Source of the DNA: AG1 sp035559775
GTDB lineage: Archaea > Thermoproteota > Thermoprotei_A > Sulfolobales > AG1
Reading direction: 5' to 3'
Assembly (NCBI GenBank): GCA_035559775.1
Contig: DATMAU010000025.1
Span: forward strand, 1 to 64,000
DNA length: 64,000 nucleotides
The notes under the pieces were generated by a model, which saw only the letters and a list, made by a program, of their open reading frames with translations, had not been told where the DNA came from and did not search any database. The translations under genes and the position numbers were made by a program. Each line of letters starts with the position of its first letter. The first letter of the stretch is position 1. Positions 53,193-62,233 of the stretch are shown one piece after another.

Positions 53193-54185
53193 TTATAATG
53201 AGATCTCTTTCACAAGATCTTTGGCTAGAGGTCTATCTATCACTAGTCTTATGGTGTAGGTGTTCTCTCTATAGCCTATGAAGATCGTCCTTTCCCCTCC
53301 AAGAGTGTTCTTAACTTTTCTAGCTATATCCCTCATATTGAGCATCTTTTCATGTACTACTATTATGAGATGCTTACATATTGGTAGCTCGGTTTCGAAA
53401 GATCCTGCTCCTCCAGAGTAGATCTTGAGCGGAGTTTTTCCGATAAAACTTCCACTGATCTCCTCACCAGCCCTCATCTCGACTCTATATGATCTTGCTC
53501 TCTTTATCATTAGAGGTGCTATGCTCCCTATAACCTTGCATCCTATGAATTCTAGTCTGTAGATGCATAGCTCGTCGTCATCTCCAACTCTCTCTTCAAT
53601 GACTTTGTGGTTTGTTATTCTTGGTGTTATTGGTATGATGATTATATCTTTATACCTGCCCCCAGCGATCCTGAGGATCTTTCCGTCAAAAAACCCCTCA
53701 CCGGTTGGGAAAATGGCTAGGATATTGCTAACCCCCAGCTCCCTCAAATCATACCCAGCAAAAACCTCAGAGATCTTCTCAAAACTCTTAGTAGTAATAT
53801 ACCTGGTCGTGCTATGTCTACGAGCCCCACCGCCAATAGAGATTGACACGGTAGCTGTGGTTGTTCTGATCTCACCCTTAATAGTGGCTCTATGAAGCTC
53901 TAGCAACTCTCCCGGGGGTAGAGAGAGCCCGGAGATCTTTAATCTTTCGGAGAATTCCCTCAGAGCTCTATTCCTCTCCACGGTGAGCTGTATCCATCTA
54001 ATAAGTAGTATGAGCCCGGCTCCCCATATGATCATAGCTATGTAGGTCGCTATAGGGTTGTTAATTATCCGTATAAATGTAAACGTGATAAATGCAAATA
54101 CAGCGATAGAGAGAATACTATGGAGTAGAGGCACCGCAAGATCTCTCTCAACAGTGACTACAAGAAGATCACGATCACTGCCCAA
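53193..54185 (-). CDS. Hypothetical membrane-anchored protein
   Basis: I do not recognise this 330-residue protein. Two adjacent membrane segments lie at about residues 18-38 and 46-64. They are followed by a basic, probably cytosolic, beta-rich region of about 260 residues with a Gly-rich SIGGGARRHSTTRY stretch near 118. The layout (two helices close together, then a soluble domain) resembles small membrane sensors, but no catalytic motif is seen. TTG start at 54185. It is transcribed alone, with repeat B copy 4 in the next gap. Confidence 0.6.
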   Translation of the reverse strand: MGSDRDLLVVTVERDLAVPLLHSILSIAVFAFITFTFIRIINNPIATYIAMIIWGAGLILLIRWIQLTVERNRALREFSERLKISGLSLPPGELLELHRATIKGEIRTTTATVSISIGGGARRHSTTRYITTKSFEKISEVFAGYDLRELGVSNILAIFPTGEGFFDGKILRIAGGRYKDIIIIPITPRITNHKVIEERVGDDDELCIYRLEFIGCKVIGSIAPLMIKRARSYRVEMRAGEEISGSFIGKTPLKIYSGGAGSFETELPICKHLIIVVHEKMLNMRDIARKVKNTLGGERTIFIGYRENTYTIRLVIDRPLAKDLVKEISL

Positions 54186-55048
54186 GGCTACTAAATACTA
54201 TTAAAGAAAAGCCCTTAAAAGTCTTCTAGAAACTATGTCCATAAACAGCTTGTCTTTAATACCCTTGGTGCTCTCAATATTGTTTTGTTATCCAAGATCC
54301 CTTTTTATCCTAACCACTCTACCCTGGCTTTGTCGATCGCAGGATTCCTCTCCATAGAGATTCTTATCTGTCAGGTTTCAGTATTCAGGATAGCCTTGGC
54401 TCATAGTTCTCCATAGTAGATCCTCTCTAGCTTCCATAGGAAGACCTGCATTCCGGCTTTGAACTAGACCTGCTTGGGTTCTTATAGCTATCCGCATCTT
54501 GCTCAGGTATCCTTGTAGCTTGATTTCGGTTTATAAGTTTATCTATAAAAACAAGGGTCTATGGAGAGCTGGTAATAATTGTAGGTCTTCTTGAAACTTG
54601 AAACAGCTACTGGCAATAGACTCCTGTGACTACTAAAATACTGTTTCCCCAAATAAAGGGGTCTTTTTGCCTAGCTATCTCAGTTATTTTGAGTACCGGG
54701 TTTCCTTACCCTAAACCTAGTCAAGAACGGGCTTGCTGGTAGCTTTGTCAGCATCTATGAAGAGCTGTTTCCTTTTTGATATTCATAGGATGTATCTATA
54801 AGCTTTGAGCTGGGCTGTCCTTTGTGCGGGTCTCTCCGCACAGGTCTCGGGCGGCTATAGGAGCATTGCTACAAGCCATCTTGGGGATGATCCCTCAAGT
54901 CTAGATGGAAGGCCAAACGCCATTTGGCTCGACGGCAGCCCATGACCCTGCAGGGTTAGAGACCCCTGTGGGCGATGCGGAAGTCACTGGATGCGGCCGT
55001 GAATAAAATGAGTGGAATGAACATCCGGGGACAAACGGTTATATCTTA
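54186..55048. other. Long intergenic region with repeat B copy 4
   Basis: This 863-base gap contains the promoter of the 53193-54185 gene at its left and about 540 bases without any open frame longer than a few dozen codons. Repeat B copy 4 (54777-55042) follows and ends 7 bases from the NfeD stop. The unassigned middle may hold decayed coding sequence, but I could not identify it. Confidence 0.5.
54777..55042 (+). repeat. Dispersed structured repeat family B, copy 4
   Basis: Starts TGATATTCATAGG with GTATCTATAAGC and ends ACAAACGGTTAT like copy 3. The CATCT (54877-54881) with AGATG (54903-54907) stem is kept. The hairpin at 54953-54965 reads GGGT-TAGAG-ACCC, a paired change from GGAT-ATCC in copies 2 and 3. 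The extra hairpin TGCGGGTCTCTCCGCA lies near its left third. Confidence 0.72.
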
Positions 55049-56446
55049 TCACTGTTTTTTCTTTACCTTGAGTATGAAGCCTTTTTTACCGATAACTATT
55101 ATCGCATCGCCGGCATTTATACTCTCATCAGAGACTGCCCGCCATAATTCGCCCTCGACTAGCACAAATCCTTCTTTGCCTGGTTCTATGTTATCTCTAG
55201 CAACACCTTCTTTTCCAACGATTTCGAATATCTCGGATCTTTTCTTTCTGAGTAGCACGAGCTGCCATGCTATAAGCCCGCCTATTATAGCGGAGCCTAT
55301 ACCGATCCCGAGCGAGAAACCGTAGATCGTGCCCATTATGTTGCTCGAACCAGCTATCAGTATTTCTCTTCCAGTTACTGGTAGAAGGGCTGCCCCGATC
55401 GCTGTCATAGCTATCCCAGCTGTCATAAGTATACCGCCATCGGCATGTCCTATAGCTATCCCAGCAGCTATGAATGTGATTCCGAGCAGTATTAGTGCGA
55501 TTGTTAAGAGATCCACCTGGAGGCCTGAGCCGAGTAGTCCTAGTAATATGAATATGAGTGAGAATGGCAGTGCTATTAGATGCCCGGAGGATATGGCGAA
55601 GATAGCGCTAAACACGCCTATCGTTATGAATACACCAGCTACCGTAGGATCTGAGAGGAAGCTGAGGAGCCTGCAGCTTAGGCATTCACCTGCAGATGCT
55701 AGTTGATATATGTTGAGCCTATACTCAACACCATCTATGGTTACTACCCTACCCCTCAGCTTTTCAACCAGCTCGCCAACGCTTCTGGCAGTAAGATCCG
55801 CGAGTCCTAGTTTAACAGCCTCGTCGCCATTAACGACGGTAGCGTTTAATATGAACATCTCAACCAGAGTAGTATTTCTACCCCGCGCCTCGGCATAGTC
55901 TACGAATTTCTTAACAAGGGGGTTGATGATCTTGGGCTCTGTTATTGGTACAAGCCTGCCCGTCTGATCTATTGTGACAGGCTGGGCATCCCCCACTAGG
56001 GATGATGGGTTGACAGCAAGTATGTGGGTAGGGATCAGTATTAACGTAGCCCCGCTGAAGCTGTCTCCTGACGCATAGCCAATCACAGGGATCTTCGCGT
56101 TGAATATCGCATCAGCTATATCCATAGTATCTCCTAGAAAGCCTCCTGGAGATTGGACATCAAGTATGAGGGCGACCCTCTCGCTCTGCGCTCTATCTAT
56201 GAGACTCTTTATATATCTACTCATGCCCTGATCCACGGTGCCTCTTATATCGGCAACAATAGCCTCCCCGATCTCGATATGCTGTTGGAGCATAATATTG
56301 CTACTAGATCCGCTAGATTCCCAGCTATAGAGCAGCCCTGGCTGTGGCAGGAATACCGCTTGGATCGTTGGAACAATTAGCAGGACTACATAGAGAGTGA
56401 CAAGACCTGCTGCTATGGGAAAACCTCTTCTAAAGGCTACGTTCAT
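55049..56446 (-). CDS. NfeD family membrane serine protease (ClpP-class)
   Basis: A 465-residue long-form NfeD. It has an N-terminal signal/TM, then a ClpP-like protease domain (residues 60-250) with LDVQSPGGFLGDTMDIADAI and a candidate nucleophile Ser in DSFSGATLI. Several TM helices (about 275-400) and a C-terminal NfeD OB-fold (from about 405) follow. In Pyrococcus the partner protease PH1510 cleaves the C-terminus of the stomatin PH1511. The next gene upstream encodes a stomatin and the two frames overlap by 4 bases, so the pair is conserved here. Confidence 0.9.
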   Translation of the reverse strand: MNVAFRRGFPIAAGLVTLYVVLLIVPTIQAVFLPQPGLLYSWESSGSSSNIMLQQHIEIGEAIVADIRGTVDQGMSRYIKSLIDRAQSERVALILDVQSPGGFLGDTMDIADAIFNAKIPVIGYASGDSFSGATLILIPTHILAVNPSSLVGDAQPVTIDQTGRLVPITEPKIINPLVKKFVDYAEARGRNTTLVEMFILNATVVNGDEAVKLGLADLTARSVGELVEKLRGRVVTIDGVEYRLNIYQLASAGECLSCRLLSFLSDPTVAGVFITIGVFSAIFAISSGHLIALPFSLIFILLGLLGSGLQVDLLTIALILLGITFIAAGIAIGHADGGILMTAGIAMTAIGAALLPVTGREILIAGSSNIMGTIYGFSLGIGIGSAIIGGLIAWQLVLLRKKRSEIFEIVGKEGVARDNIEPGKEGFVLVEGELWRAVSDESINAGDAIIVIGKKGFILKVKKKQ

Positions 56447-57240
56447 TTGCTTGTCCCTTGCTGCCCCCTACTGAGAGCTGTGGCTCCTAGCTGGAACCCT
56501 AGGCCTGAGAGATCGGATCTGATTGTGTCAGCTATCAAAACCATGTTCTTCTCCTTAGCAACCTCAACGAGGGTTTGGAGCTCTCTAAGCCTTATAGCTA
56601 TTGGGCTGTTAGCATACATGCTGGCAGCCTCTGCTAGTATGGATGCAGCCTGCCTCTCGCCCTCCGCCTCGATTACCCTTGCTCTCCTAATCCTCTCAGC
56701 CTGGGCCTGCATAGATATAGCCCTTATTAGATCCTCTGGAAGCACTATATCCTTGATTGTTACCGCAACTATCTTTATACCCCAGGGCTCTGTTATCTCA
56801 TCCACTATTTTCTGTATCCTCTTACTAACCTCCTCTCTGTGTGTTAGAAGCTCATCAAGCTCCACAGTACCAGTAACATCCCTAAGTGTTGTCATTGCAA
56901 GCTGAATAACAGCATAGTTATAGTTAGCGACCTTCACGATAGCCTTGACAGGATCCTCTACCCTATAATATACAACAGCATCCATGAGGATGCTCACGTT
57001 ATCCTTTGTTATGACGTTTTGTTTCGGAAAATCTATCGTGTTTATCCTGAGATCTACTTTGAAGAGTCTATCAACGATCGGTATTATGAAGAAGATCCCC
57101 GGTCCTGCTGCTCCCTTAAGCCTTCCCAGCCTAAAGATCACTGCCCTCTCGTATTCTCTCACCACCTTTATGGAAGCTGCTAGGAAGGGTAGGACTATGA
57201 TCAGTATGGCTATTATTAAAGCTAGTTGAGCGCCATCCAT
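56443..57240 (-). CDS. Stomatin/SPFH (band 7) membrane protein
   Basis: A 265-residue slipin/stomatin. One N-terminal membrane helix (about residues 5-25) is followed by the SPFH domain (VREYERAVIFRLGRLKG; DLRINTIDFPKQNVITKDNVS). A helical coiled-coil region follows (QAQAERIRRARVIEAEGERQAA, about 180-200). It oligomerises at the membrane inner face and is the substrate or partner of the downstream NfeD protease. ATG start at 57240. Confidence 0.93.
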   Translation of the reverse strand: MDGAQLALIIAILIIVLPFLAASIKVVREYERAVIFRLGRLKGAAGPGIFFIIPIVDRLFKVDLRINTIDFPKQNVITKDNVSILMDAVVYYRVEDPVKAIVKVANYNYAVIQLAMTTLRDVTGTVELDELLTHREEVSKRIQKIVDEITEPWGIKIVAVTIKDIVLPEDLIRAISMQAQAERIRRARVIEAEGERQAASILAEAASMYANSPIAIRLRELQTLVEVAKEKNMVLIADTIRSDLSGLGFQLGATALSRGQQGTSK

Positions 57241-57344
57241 AATAGATCCCTGGATATATTTGGCTTTCAGGGCTAATAAAAGGTCGAAGGCATGCTATAC
57301 CACTATGGATAAAAACTCCCAAACGTGTATTGAAGAGATAGGAT

Positions 57345-59429
57345 ATGTTCCAGGGTTACAGTGATCATATGTGTGGAAAGCCTAACAAGCTTGTCAACTC
57401 CAAAAGCAGGTATCTCAGGCTCCACGCCTGTGACCCTATAGATTGGTATGAATGGGGGGAGGAGGCTTTCCAGAAGGCCTTGGTTGAGAATAAACCGATA
57501 TTCCTGTCTATAGGATATTCTTCATGCCACTGGTGCCATGTGATGCATAGGGAGAGCTTCCTAGATCCTGAAGTGGCATCGATACTCAACACTTATTTTG
57601 TACCAATAAAGGTTGATCGCGAGGAGATGCCTGATGTTGATGAGATATATATGACAGCAACGATAGCCATAACAGGCTCTGGTGGTTGGCCTCTAACCGT
57701 TTTCCTAACCCCGGATCTCAGGGTATTCTATGCGGGGACATATTTTCCCAAAGACAGGCTGGTCGAGATACTTAACGCGATCAAGGATCTATGGACGAGG
57801 GATAGGGATAAGGTTTTAGCAGCGGCAGGAGAGATCCAGAATGTAGTGAGCAACTATCTCTCTACACAGAGGATTCAGAGAGATATAAACATTAACGATA
57901 TCTTTGAGAAGGCGTTTACGGAGATAACAGCATCCTTCGACCCTGTCTTCGGAGGCTTTGGGTTCTCGTCTAAATTCCCCATGGTACACTACCTCGATCT
58001 TCTCCTAAGATACTGGTTCAGGAGGGGTGATGATACGGCACTGAGAATGGCTGTGAGGACAGCTAACAGCATGGTTAGGCTGGGACTCCAGGATCACCTA
58101 GCCGGGGGTTTCTTCAGATATACTGTGGATAGGAGTTGGAGGATCCCTCACTTTGAGAAGATGCTCTACGATAACGCACAGATCACAAGGATCCTTGTGG
58201 ATCTCTATAGAGCAACAGGATCTCTAGAATATATAGTCACAGCCAGGAGGACAGCTGACTTCATGCTCGAAAACATGTTGGGTAAAGAAGGGCTCTTCTA
58301 CTCATCCCTAGACGCCGAAGCTGGGGGTGTTGAGGGTGGAGCGTATCTGTGGAGTGAGGAGGAGCTTGTAGAAGCCCTTGGGAGGGATATGGCTGAGATT
58401 GCTAAGAATATATATGGCTGGTCTCAAACAGCCCTTATTCATGGGAGGATGCATCCAGTAAGGGCTATGAGCCCCATGGATCTTGCAAGATTCCTTAAAA
58501 AACCATATGATGAAGCCCTCAAGATCTACAACGAGATCGAGGCTAAACTATACGAGTATAGGTTATCGAAGAAGCCGAAACCCCATATCGATGAGAAACA
58601 CCTTGCTGATTGGAATTCCCTGGCTATCACGGCGCTTGCAAGACTCTACCTAGTAACATGGGATCGTAGATACCTAGATGCGGCTAGAAGGGCTGCCGAT
58701 ACTATTAAGAGCAAAATGTGGATCGGCGATAGAGTAGCCCACGTATACTATGAAGGGGAGACTAGTAAGTGGGGCTATTTAAGAGACTCCTCGCTGTATG
58801 GCTCTGCCTGTATTGATCTATATATGGCTGCCAACGATGAGAAATACCTAGAGATAGCAGTAGAGGTCTTGCAAAATATCGAGAGGGTATTTATAAAGGA
58901 TGGTATGATTATCGAGAACCCAGGTGCTCCTGGCTCGAGGAGTATTGCTATATCGACCTTCGTAGATAACGCTATACCGAGTGGTGCTTCGGCAACTATA
59001 GATCTGTATTCGAAGCTTTACCTCTATAGTGGTGATAAATCGTATAGAGAGAAAGCCCTAGAGATCTTCAGGAGATCATCGAAATATATAGACCAGGTTC
59101 CACAGCAATATGCAGCTATGATAACATATATAGATACAATAGCGAACCCATCATACCAGGTTACTGTAACAATGGTCTCGGAGGATCAGGGGTACGAGCT
59201 GTTCATAAAGAACCTGTGGAAGAGATACTGGGTGGGCGTCACCTCTGCGAGCACACCTAACCCGAGATCAAAGGTTCTAGGAGAGCTATATAGAGGAAAA
59301 GTGTGGGGAGAAAAACCTGTCTATTATATATGTTATGGCACTATATGTGCGCTACCAACACAGGATCCTGAAGAGGCGTTGAGAAGATTCGATGAGATAA
59401 AATCCCAGAATAGCGTGATAAGCACCTGA
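57345..59429 (+). CDS. YyaL/SSP411-type thioredoxin-domain and glucosidase-like protein
   Basis: A 694-residue DUF255 protein. The N-terminal thioredoxin-like domain has CHWC (Cys61-Cys64) in GYSSCHWCHVMHRESF. The large C-terminal part is an alpha/alpha toroid of the N-acylglucosamine 2-epimerase/glycosidase type (AGGFFRYTVDRSWRIPHFEKMLYDNAQ, near residues 246-272). Function is unproven: a redox-linked role on sugars or modified proteins has been suggested for the family. ATG start at 57345 with a TATA-like GGATAAAAAC near 57306. Divergent from the stomatin gene. Confidence 0.88.
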   Translation: MFQGYSDHMCGKPNKLVNSKSRYLRLHACDPIDWYEWGEEAFQKALVENKPIFLSIGYSSCHWCHVMHRESFLDPEVASILNTYFVPIKVDREEMPDVDEIYMTATIAITGSGGWPLTVFLTPDLRVFYAGTYFPKDRLVEILNAIKDLWTRDRDKVLAAAGEIQNVVSNYLSTQRIQRDININDIFEKAFTEITASFDPVFGGFGFSSKFPMVHYLDLLLRYWFRRGDDTALRMAVRTANSMVRLGLQDHLAGGFFRYTVDRSWRIPHFEKMLYDNAQITRILVDLYRATGSLEYIVTARRTADFMLENMLGKEGLFYSSLDAEAGGVEGGAYLWSEEELVEALGRDMAEIAKNIYGWSQTALIHGRMHPVRAMSPMDLARFLKKPYDEALKIYNEIEAKLYEYRLSKKPKPHIDEKHLADWNSLAITALARLYLVTWDRRYLDAARRAADTIKSKMWIGDRVAHVYYEGETSKWGYLRDSSLYGSACIDLYMAANDEKYLEIAVEVLQNIERVFIKDGMIIENPGAPGSRSIAISTFVDNAIPSGASATIDLYSKLYLYSGDKSYREKALEIFRRSSKYIDQVPQQYAAMITYIDTIANPSYQVTVTMVSEDQGYELFIKNLWKRYWVGVTSASTPNPRSKVLGELYRGKVWGEKPVYYICYGTICALPTQDPEEALRRFDEIKSQNSVIST

Positions 59430-59496
59430 TCCATTCGAACAGATCTTCACGGTCTAGCCCCTTATAGAGCCCTAGCATAACTATTTCTGGGGCTCT

Positions 59497-60861
59497 ATGG
59501 CAGATCTCGAGGGTATAGTTAGGAAAGGAATAGCTAGGGGTCTCTCTAAAGAAGAGATCCTATGGAGAGTGGTTGACGAGATCGTCTTTTACAAAGATAT
59601 AGAGTGGGATAGGGCCTTGAAATATGCATCAACGGTTTATGATGAGACGCTATCATCTCTCAAGGCGTGTGGGGATAGCATAGATCCTGGGTTGAGGAGT
59701 ATACTCTGCCCCAGCGGTTCTGGGGTACCTGCGGGCATTGTTGGGATAGGCTCGAGAGGCTCTGGCGACTTCTTTTTCCACAGTCTCCTAGCTGGTGTTG
59801 CTAGTTGGGGAGGTGGTGAGGGCTCTGCAATGGATCTTGATGATGCTGGGTGGGTTAAAATAGGTGACACGTGGGTCGTGGTTGCTGTCGACGGCATACA
59901 TAGCAGGCTCTCCTACTTCCCACTCATAGCGGGGTTCCACGCTGCTAGAGCTGCTGCTAGGGATGTTATGGTTAAAGGGGCCGTACCTGTGTCTTTCGCT
60001 GTAGATCTTAGGATCGGGGACGATGGTGATCCCTCATACCTCCTCGACCTAGAAGCGGGTGTCGCAGCTGTCTCGAAATACCTGGGGGCACCGATAGTCG
60101 GTGGATCTACTCTTAGGATCGGGGGCGACATGGTTATAGGGACAAGGGTTGTTGGGACTGTGATGTGTGTTGGTATAGCTAGAAATAAACCTAGGGCTAG
60201 GAGGAATGCTCGTCCTGGGGATAAGATACTCATGACAATGGGTGCTGGGGGAGGGACTGTGGCTACGATAGCAATATATGGTGGTAAGCCCGAAGTGGTT
60301 CTGAGAACCCTGAACTTCAACACGCTCGGGGCTCTGAAGGCTATTATTGAAAGCGATATTGTGGATAAGATCCACGCGATGTTTGACATAACTAATGGGG
60401 GGATCAGGGGGGATCTCAACGAGATCTCGAGATCCTCTGGGATCGGTTTCTCAATAGATCTAGAGGGGATCTATAGCCTCATAGACAGTGAGGTGCTCAG
60501 AATGCTCAGGGAACTAGATATAGATCCGCTTGGCATCTCGCTAGACAGCATAGCCATCATAGCGGAAAAAGATACTCTAGAAGATGTGGAGAAGCTTTTA
60601 AGGAGTAGAGGGATAAAGAGCAGGATTATTGGTGAGGTCATAAGTGAACCAAAGGTTATGTATAGAGATCCAGAGGGCAGGGTTGGAGAGTTGAAGACGT
60701 ATCATAGAGAATCGCCCTATACAAAGATAAAGAAACTAGTAGGGGTTGAGAGGCCAGAGAACTGGGAGGCTGTGAGTAAAAGGCTTGAAGAGGCCTATAG
60801 AAAAGCCCTAGAGACTAGGGATAGGCTCTATAACCTAGCCATAGGACAAACAACCCACTAG
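59497..60861 (+). CDS. PurM-fold (AIR synthase / SelD-like) protein
   Basis: A 454-residue protein with an added N-terminal helical region (about 1-95) before a PurM-like core. Core motifs are the Asp in VVAVDGIHSRLSYFP, GGSTLRIGG near residue 203, MGAGGGTVATIA near 247 and FDITNGGIRGDLNEISRSSG near 289. It belongs to the archaeal selenophosphate-synthase-related group found also outside selenium users, and the substrate is unknown. A C-terminal helical tail (about 400-454) is extra. It is the second PurM-fold orphan in this window, after the one at 14.7 kb. Confidence 0.75.
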   Translation: MADLEGIVRKGIARGLSKEEILWRVVDEIVFYKDIEWDRALKYASTVYDETLSSLKACGDSIDPGLRSILCPSGSGVPAGIVGIGSRGSGDFFFHSLLAGVASWGGGEGSAMDLDDAGWVKIGDTWVVVAVDGIHSRLSYFPLIAGFHAARAAARDVMVKGAVPVSFAVDLRIGDDGDPSYLLDLEAGVAAVSKYLGAPIVGGSTLRIGGDMVIGTRVVGTVMCVGIARNKPRARRNARPGDKILMTMGAGGGTVATIAIYGGKPEVVLRTLNFNTLGALKAIIESDIVDKIHAMFDITNGGIRGDLNEISRSSGIGFSIDLEGIYSLIDSEVLRMLRELDIDPLGISLDSIAIIAEKDTLEDVEKLLRSRGIKSRIIGEVISEPKVMYRDPEGRVGELKTYHRESPYTKIKKLVGVERPENWEAVSKRLEEAYRKALETRDRLYNLAIGQTTH

Positions 60862-61106
60862 ATCTTTTATTTATAAGCTAGGCTATTAATTGGCCCACAA
60901 CTGATCAAAATAACGGCTTTTGTTTTAAAAACGAGAGGTCATGCTAGGAGCTTCTTAACCATGTAATTTATATATATTTATCTTTCCCGACAATTTATCA
61001 GTGGGATGGGCTCCTTGGGAGTCTTTAGAGCATATCTACTATGTGGCGATACTGAACTGGATAAACATGTTATTATAAGTATAGGGTTGAGGGAAAGTGA
61101 TGTGAC

Positions 61107-62150
61107 ATGGGTGTAGATCTAAAAGATCTGATACCTGAGAAGGCTATAAGACAGATCAATGACCTTAGGGAGCTTTCAGGCAAGATCGTAGCTATCGATG
61201 CTTATAACGCTCTCTACCAGTTCCTAGCAGCTATAAGACAGCCTGATGGGACTCCCCTCATGGATAGTAAGGGGAGGGTTACTAGCCATCTATCAGGCTT
61301 GTTCTACCGCACAATAAACCTCGTTGAGGCTGGTATAAAGCCTGTATATGTGTTTGATGGAAAGCCACCCGAGATCAAGGCTGCAGAGATAGCTAGGAGG
61401 AGCATGGCTAAGCAGAAGGCTGAGGAGAGGCTTAGAATAGCTAGAGAGAAGGGGGATGAGGAGGAGATGAGGAAATACGCCCAAGCAACATCAAGGCTAT
61501 CCAACGATATGGTTGAAGCCTCTAAGAAGCTTCTAAGCTATATGGGTATACCATGGATCCAGGCCCCATCCGAGGGAGAAGCCCAGGCAGCGTATATGGC
61601 TATGAAGGGGATAGCCTGGGCCACTGCGAGCCAGGACTATGATTCCCTGTTATTCGGTAGCCCGAGGCTTGTCAGGAACCTTACCGTGAGTGGTAAGAGG
61701 AAGCTTCCTGGAAAAGAAGTCTATGTCGAGATCAAGCCTGAGGTGATAGACCTCAGTGTTTTGGTAAAAGCTTTAGAGATAACGAGAGAGCAGTTGGTCG
61801 ATATAGCGATACTGGTGGGCACGGATTTCAACCCGGACGGTGTTGAGGGTATAGGTCCTAAGAAGGCATACAGCCTGGTCAAGAGCTATGGGAGTATAGA
61901 TAGGGTTCTCAAGGTACTCCCTGGAGCAAGATTCCCCGTAGACCCCGTGGAGATCAAAAAATTCTTTCTAAGCCCGCCTGTATCAGAGGTTCCTAGTATA
62001 GAGTGGAAAGCCCCTGATCGTGAGAAAGTAATAGAACTACTAGTAGAGGAGTATGAATTCTCTAGAGAAAGGGTTGAGAACAATCTAGAAAGGCTCTTCA
62101 AGGCTATCTCTAGATCAGCCTCACGCGGTCTTGACAAGTGGTTCGGATAG
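61107..62150 (+). CDS. fen: Flap endonuclease 1
   Basis: A 347-residue structure-specific nuclease that removes 5' flaps during Okazaki fragment maturation and repair. The N-terminal MGVDLKDLIP is followed by the catalytic acidic clusters IVAIDAYNALYQF (Asp31), YVFDGKPPE, SEGEAQAAYM and ASQDYDSLLFG, then GTDFNPDGVEGIGPKKAY (H3TH motif). The C-terminal tail SRGLDKWFG is the PCNA-interacting peptide. ATG start at 61107, with TTATTATAAGT about 30 bases upstream as a probable TATA box. Confidence 0.96.
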   Translation: MGVDLKDLIPEKAIRQINDLRELSGKIVAIDAYNALYQFLAAIRQPDGTPLMDSKGRVTSHLSGLFYRTINLVEAGIKPVYVFDGKPPEIKAAEIARRSMAKQKAEERLRIAREKGDEEEMRKYAQATSRLSNDMVEASKKLLSYMGIPWIQAPSEGEAQAAYMAMKGIAWATASQDYDSLLFGSPRLVRNLTVSGKRKLPGKEVYVEIKPEVIDLSVLVKALEITREQLVDIAILVGTDFNPDGVEGIGPKKAYSLVKSYGSIDRVLKVLPGARFPVDPVEIKKFFLSPPVSEVPSIEWKAPDREKVIELLVEEYEFSRERVENNLERLFKAISRSASRGLDKWFG

Positions 62151-62233
62151 AGAGCAGCAAGGCATCTATACCTTAGAAGAACTTCACCTAGCAAGAAAAA
62201 AGTTCAAACCTAGTATAGATTAGAGGGAGCTCT

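Noticed and set aside
54240..54770. Decayed tnpB gene in the gap left of repeat B copy 4
   Set aside because: Short minus-strand fragments can be read, but none shows a convincing TnpB motif.
60985..61055. Possible C/D-box RNA downstream of a TATATATATT stretch
   Set aside because: A CTGA is present at about 61049-61054, but the upstream box does not match RTGATGA.
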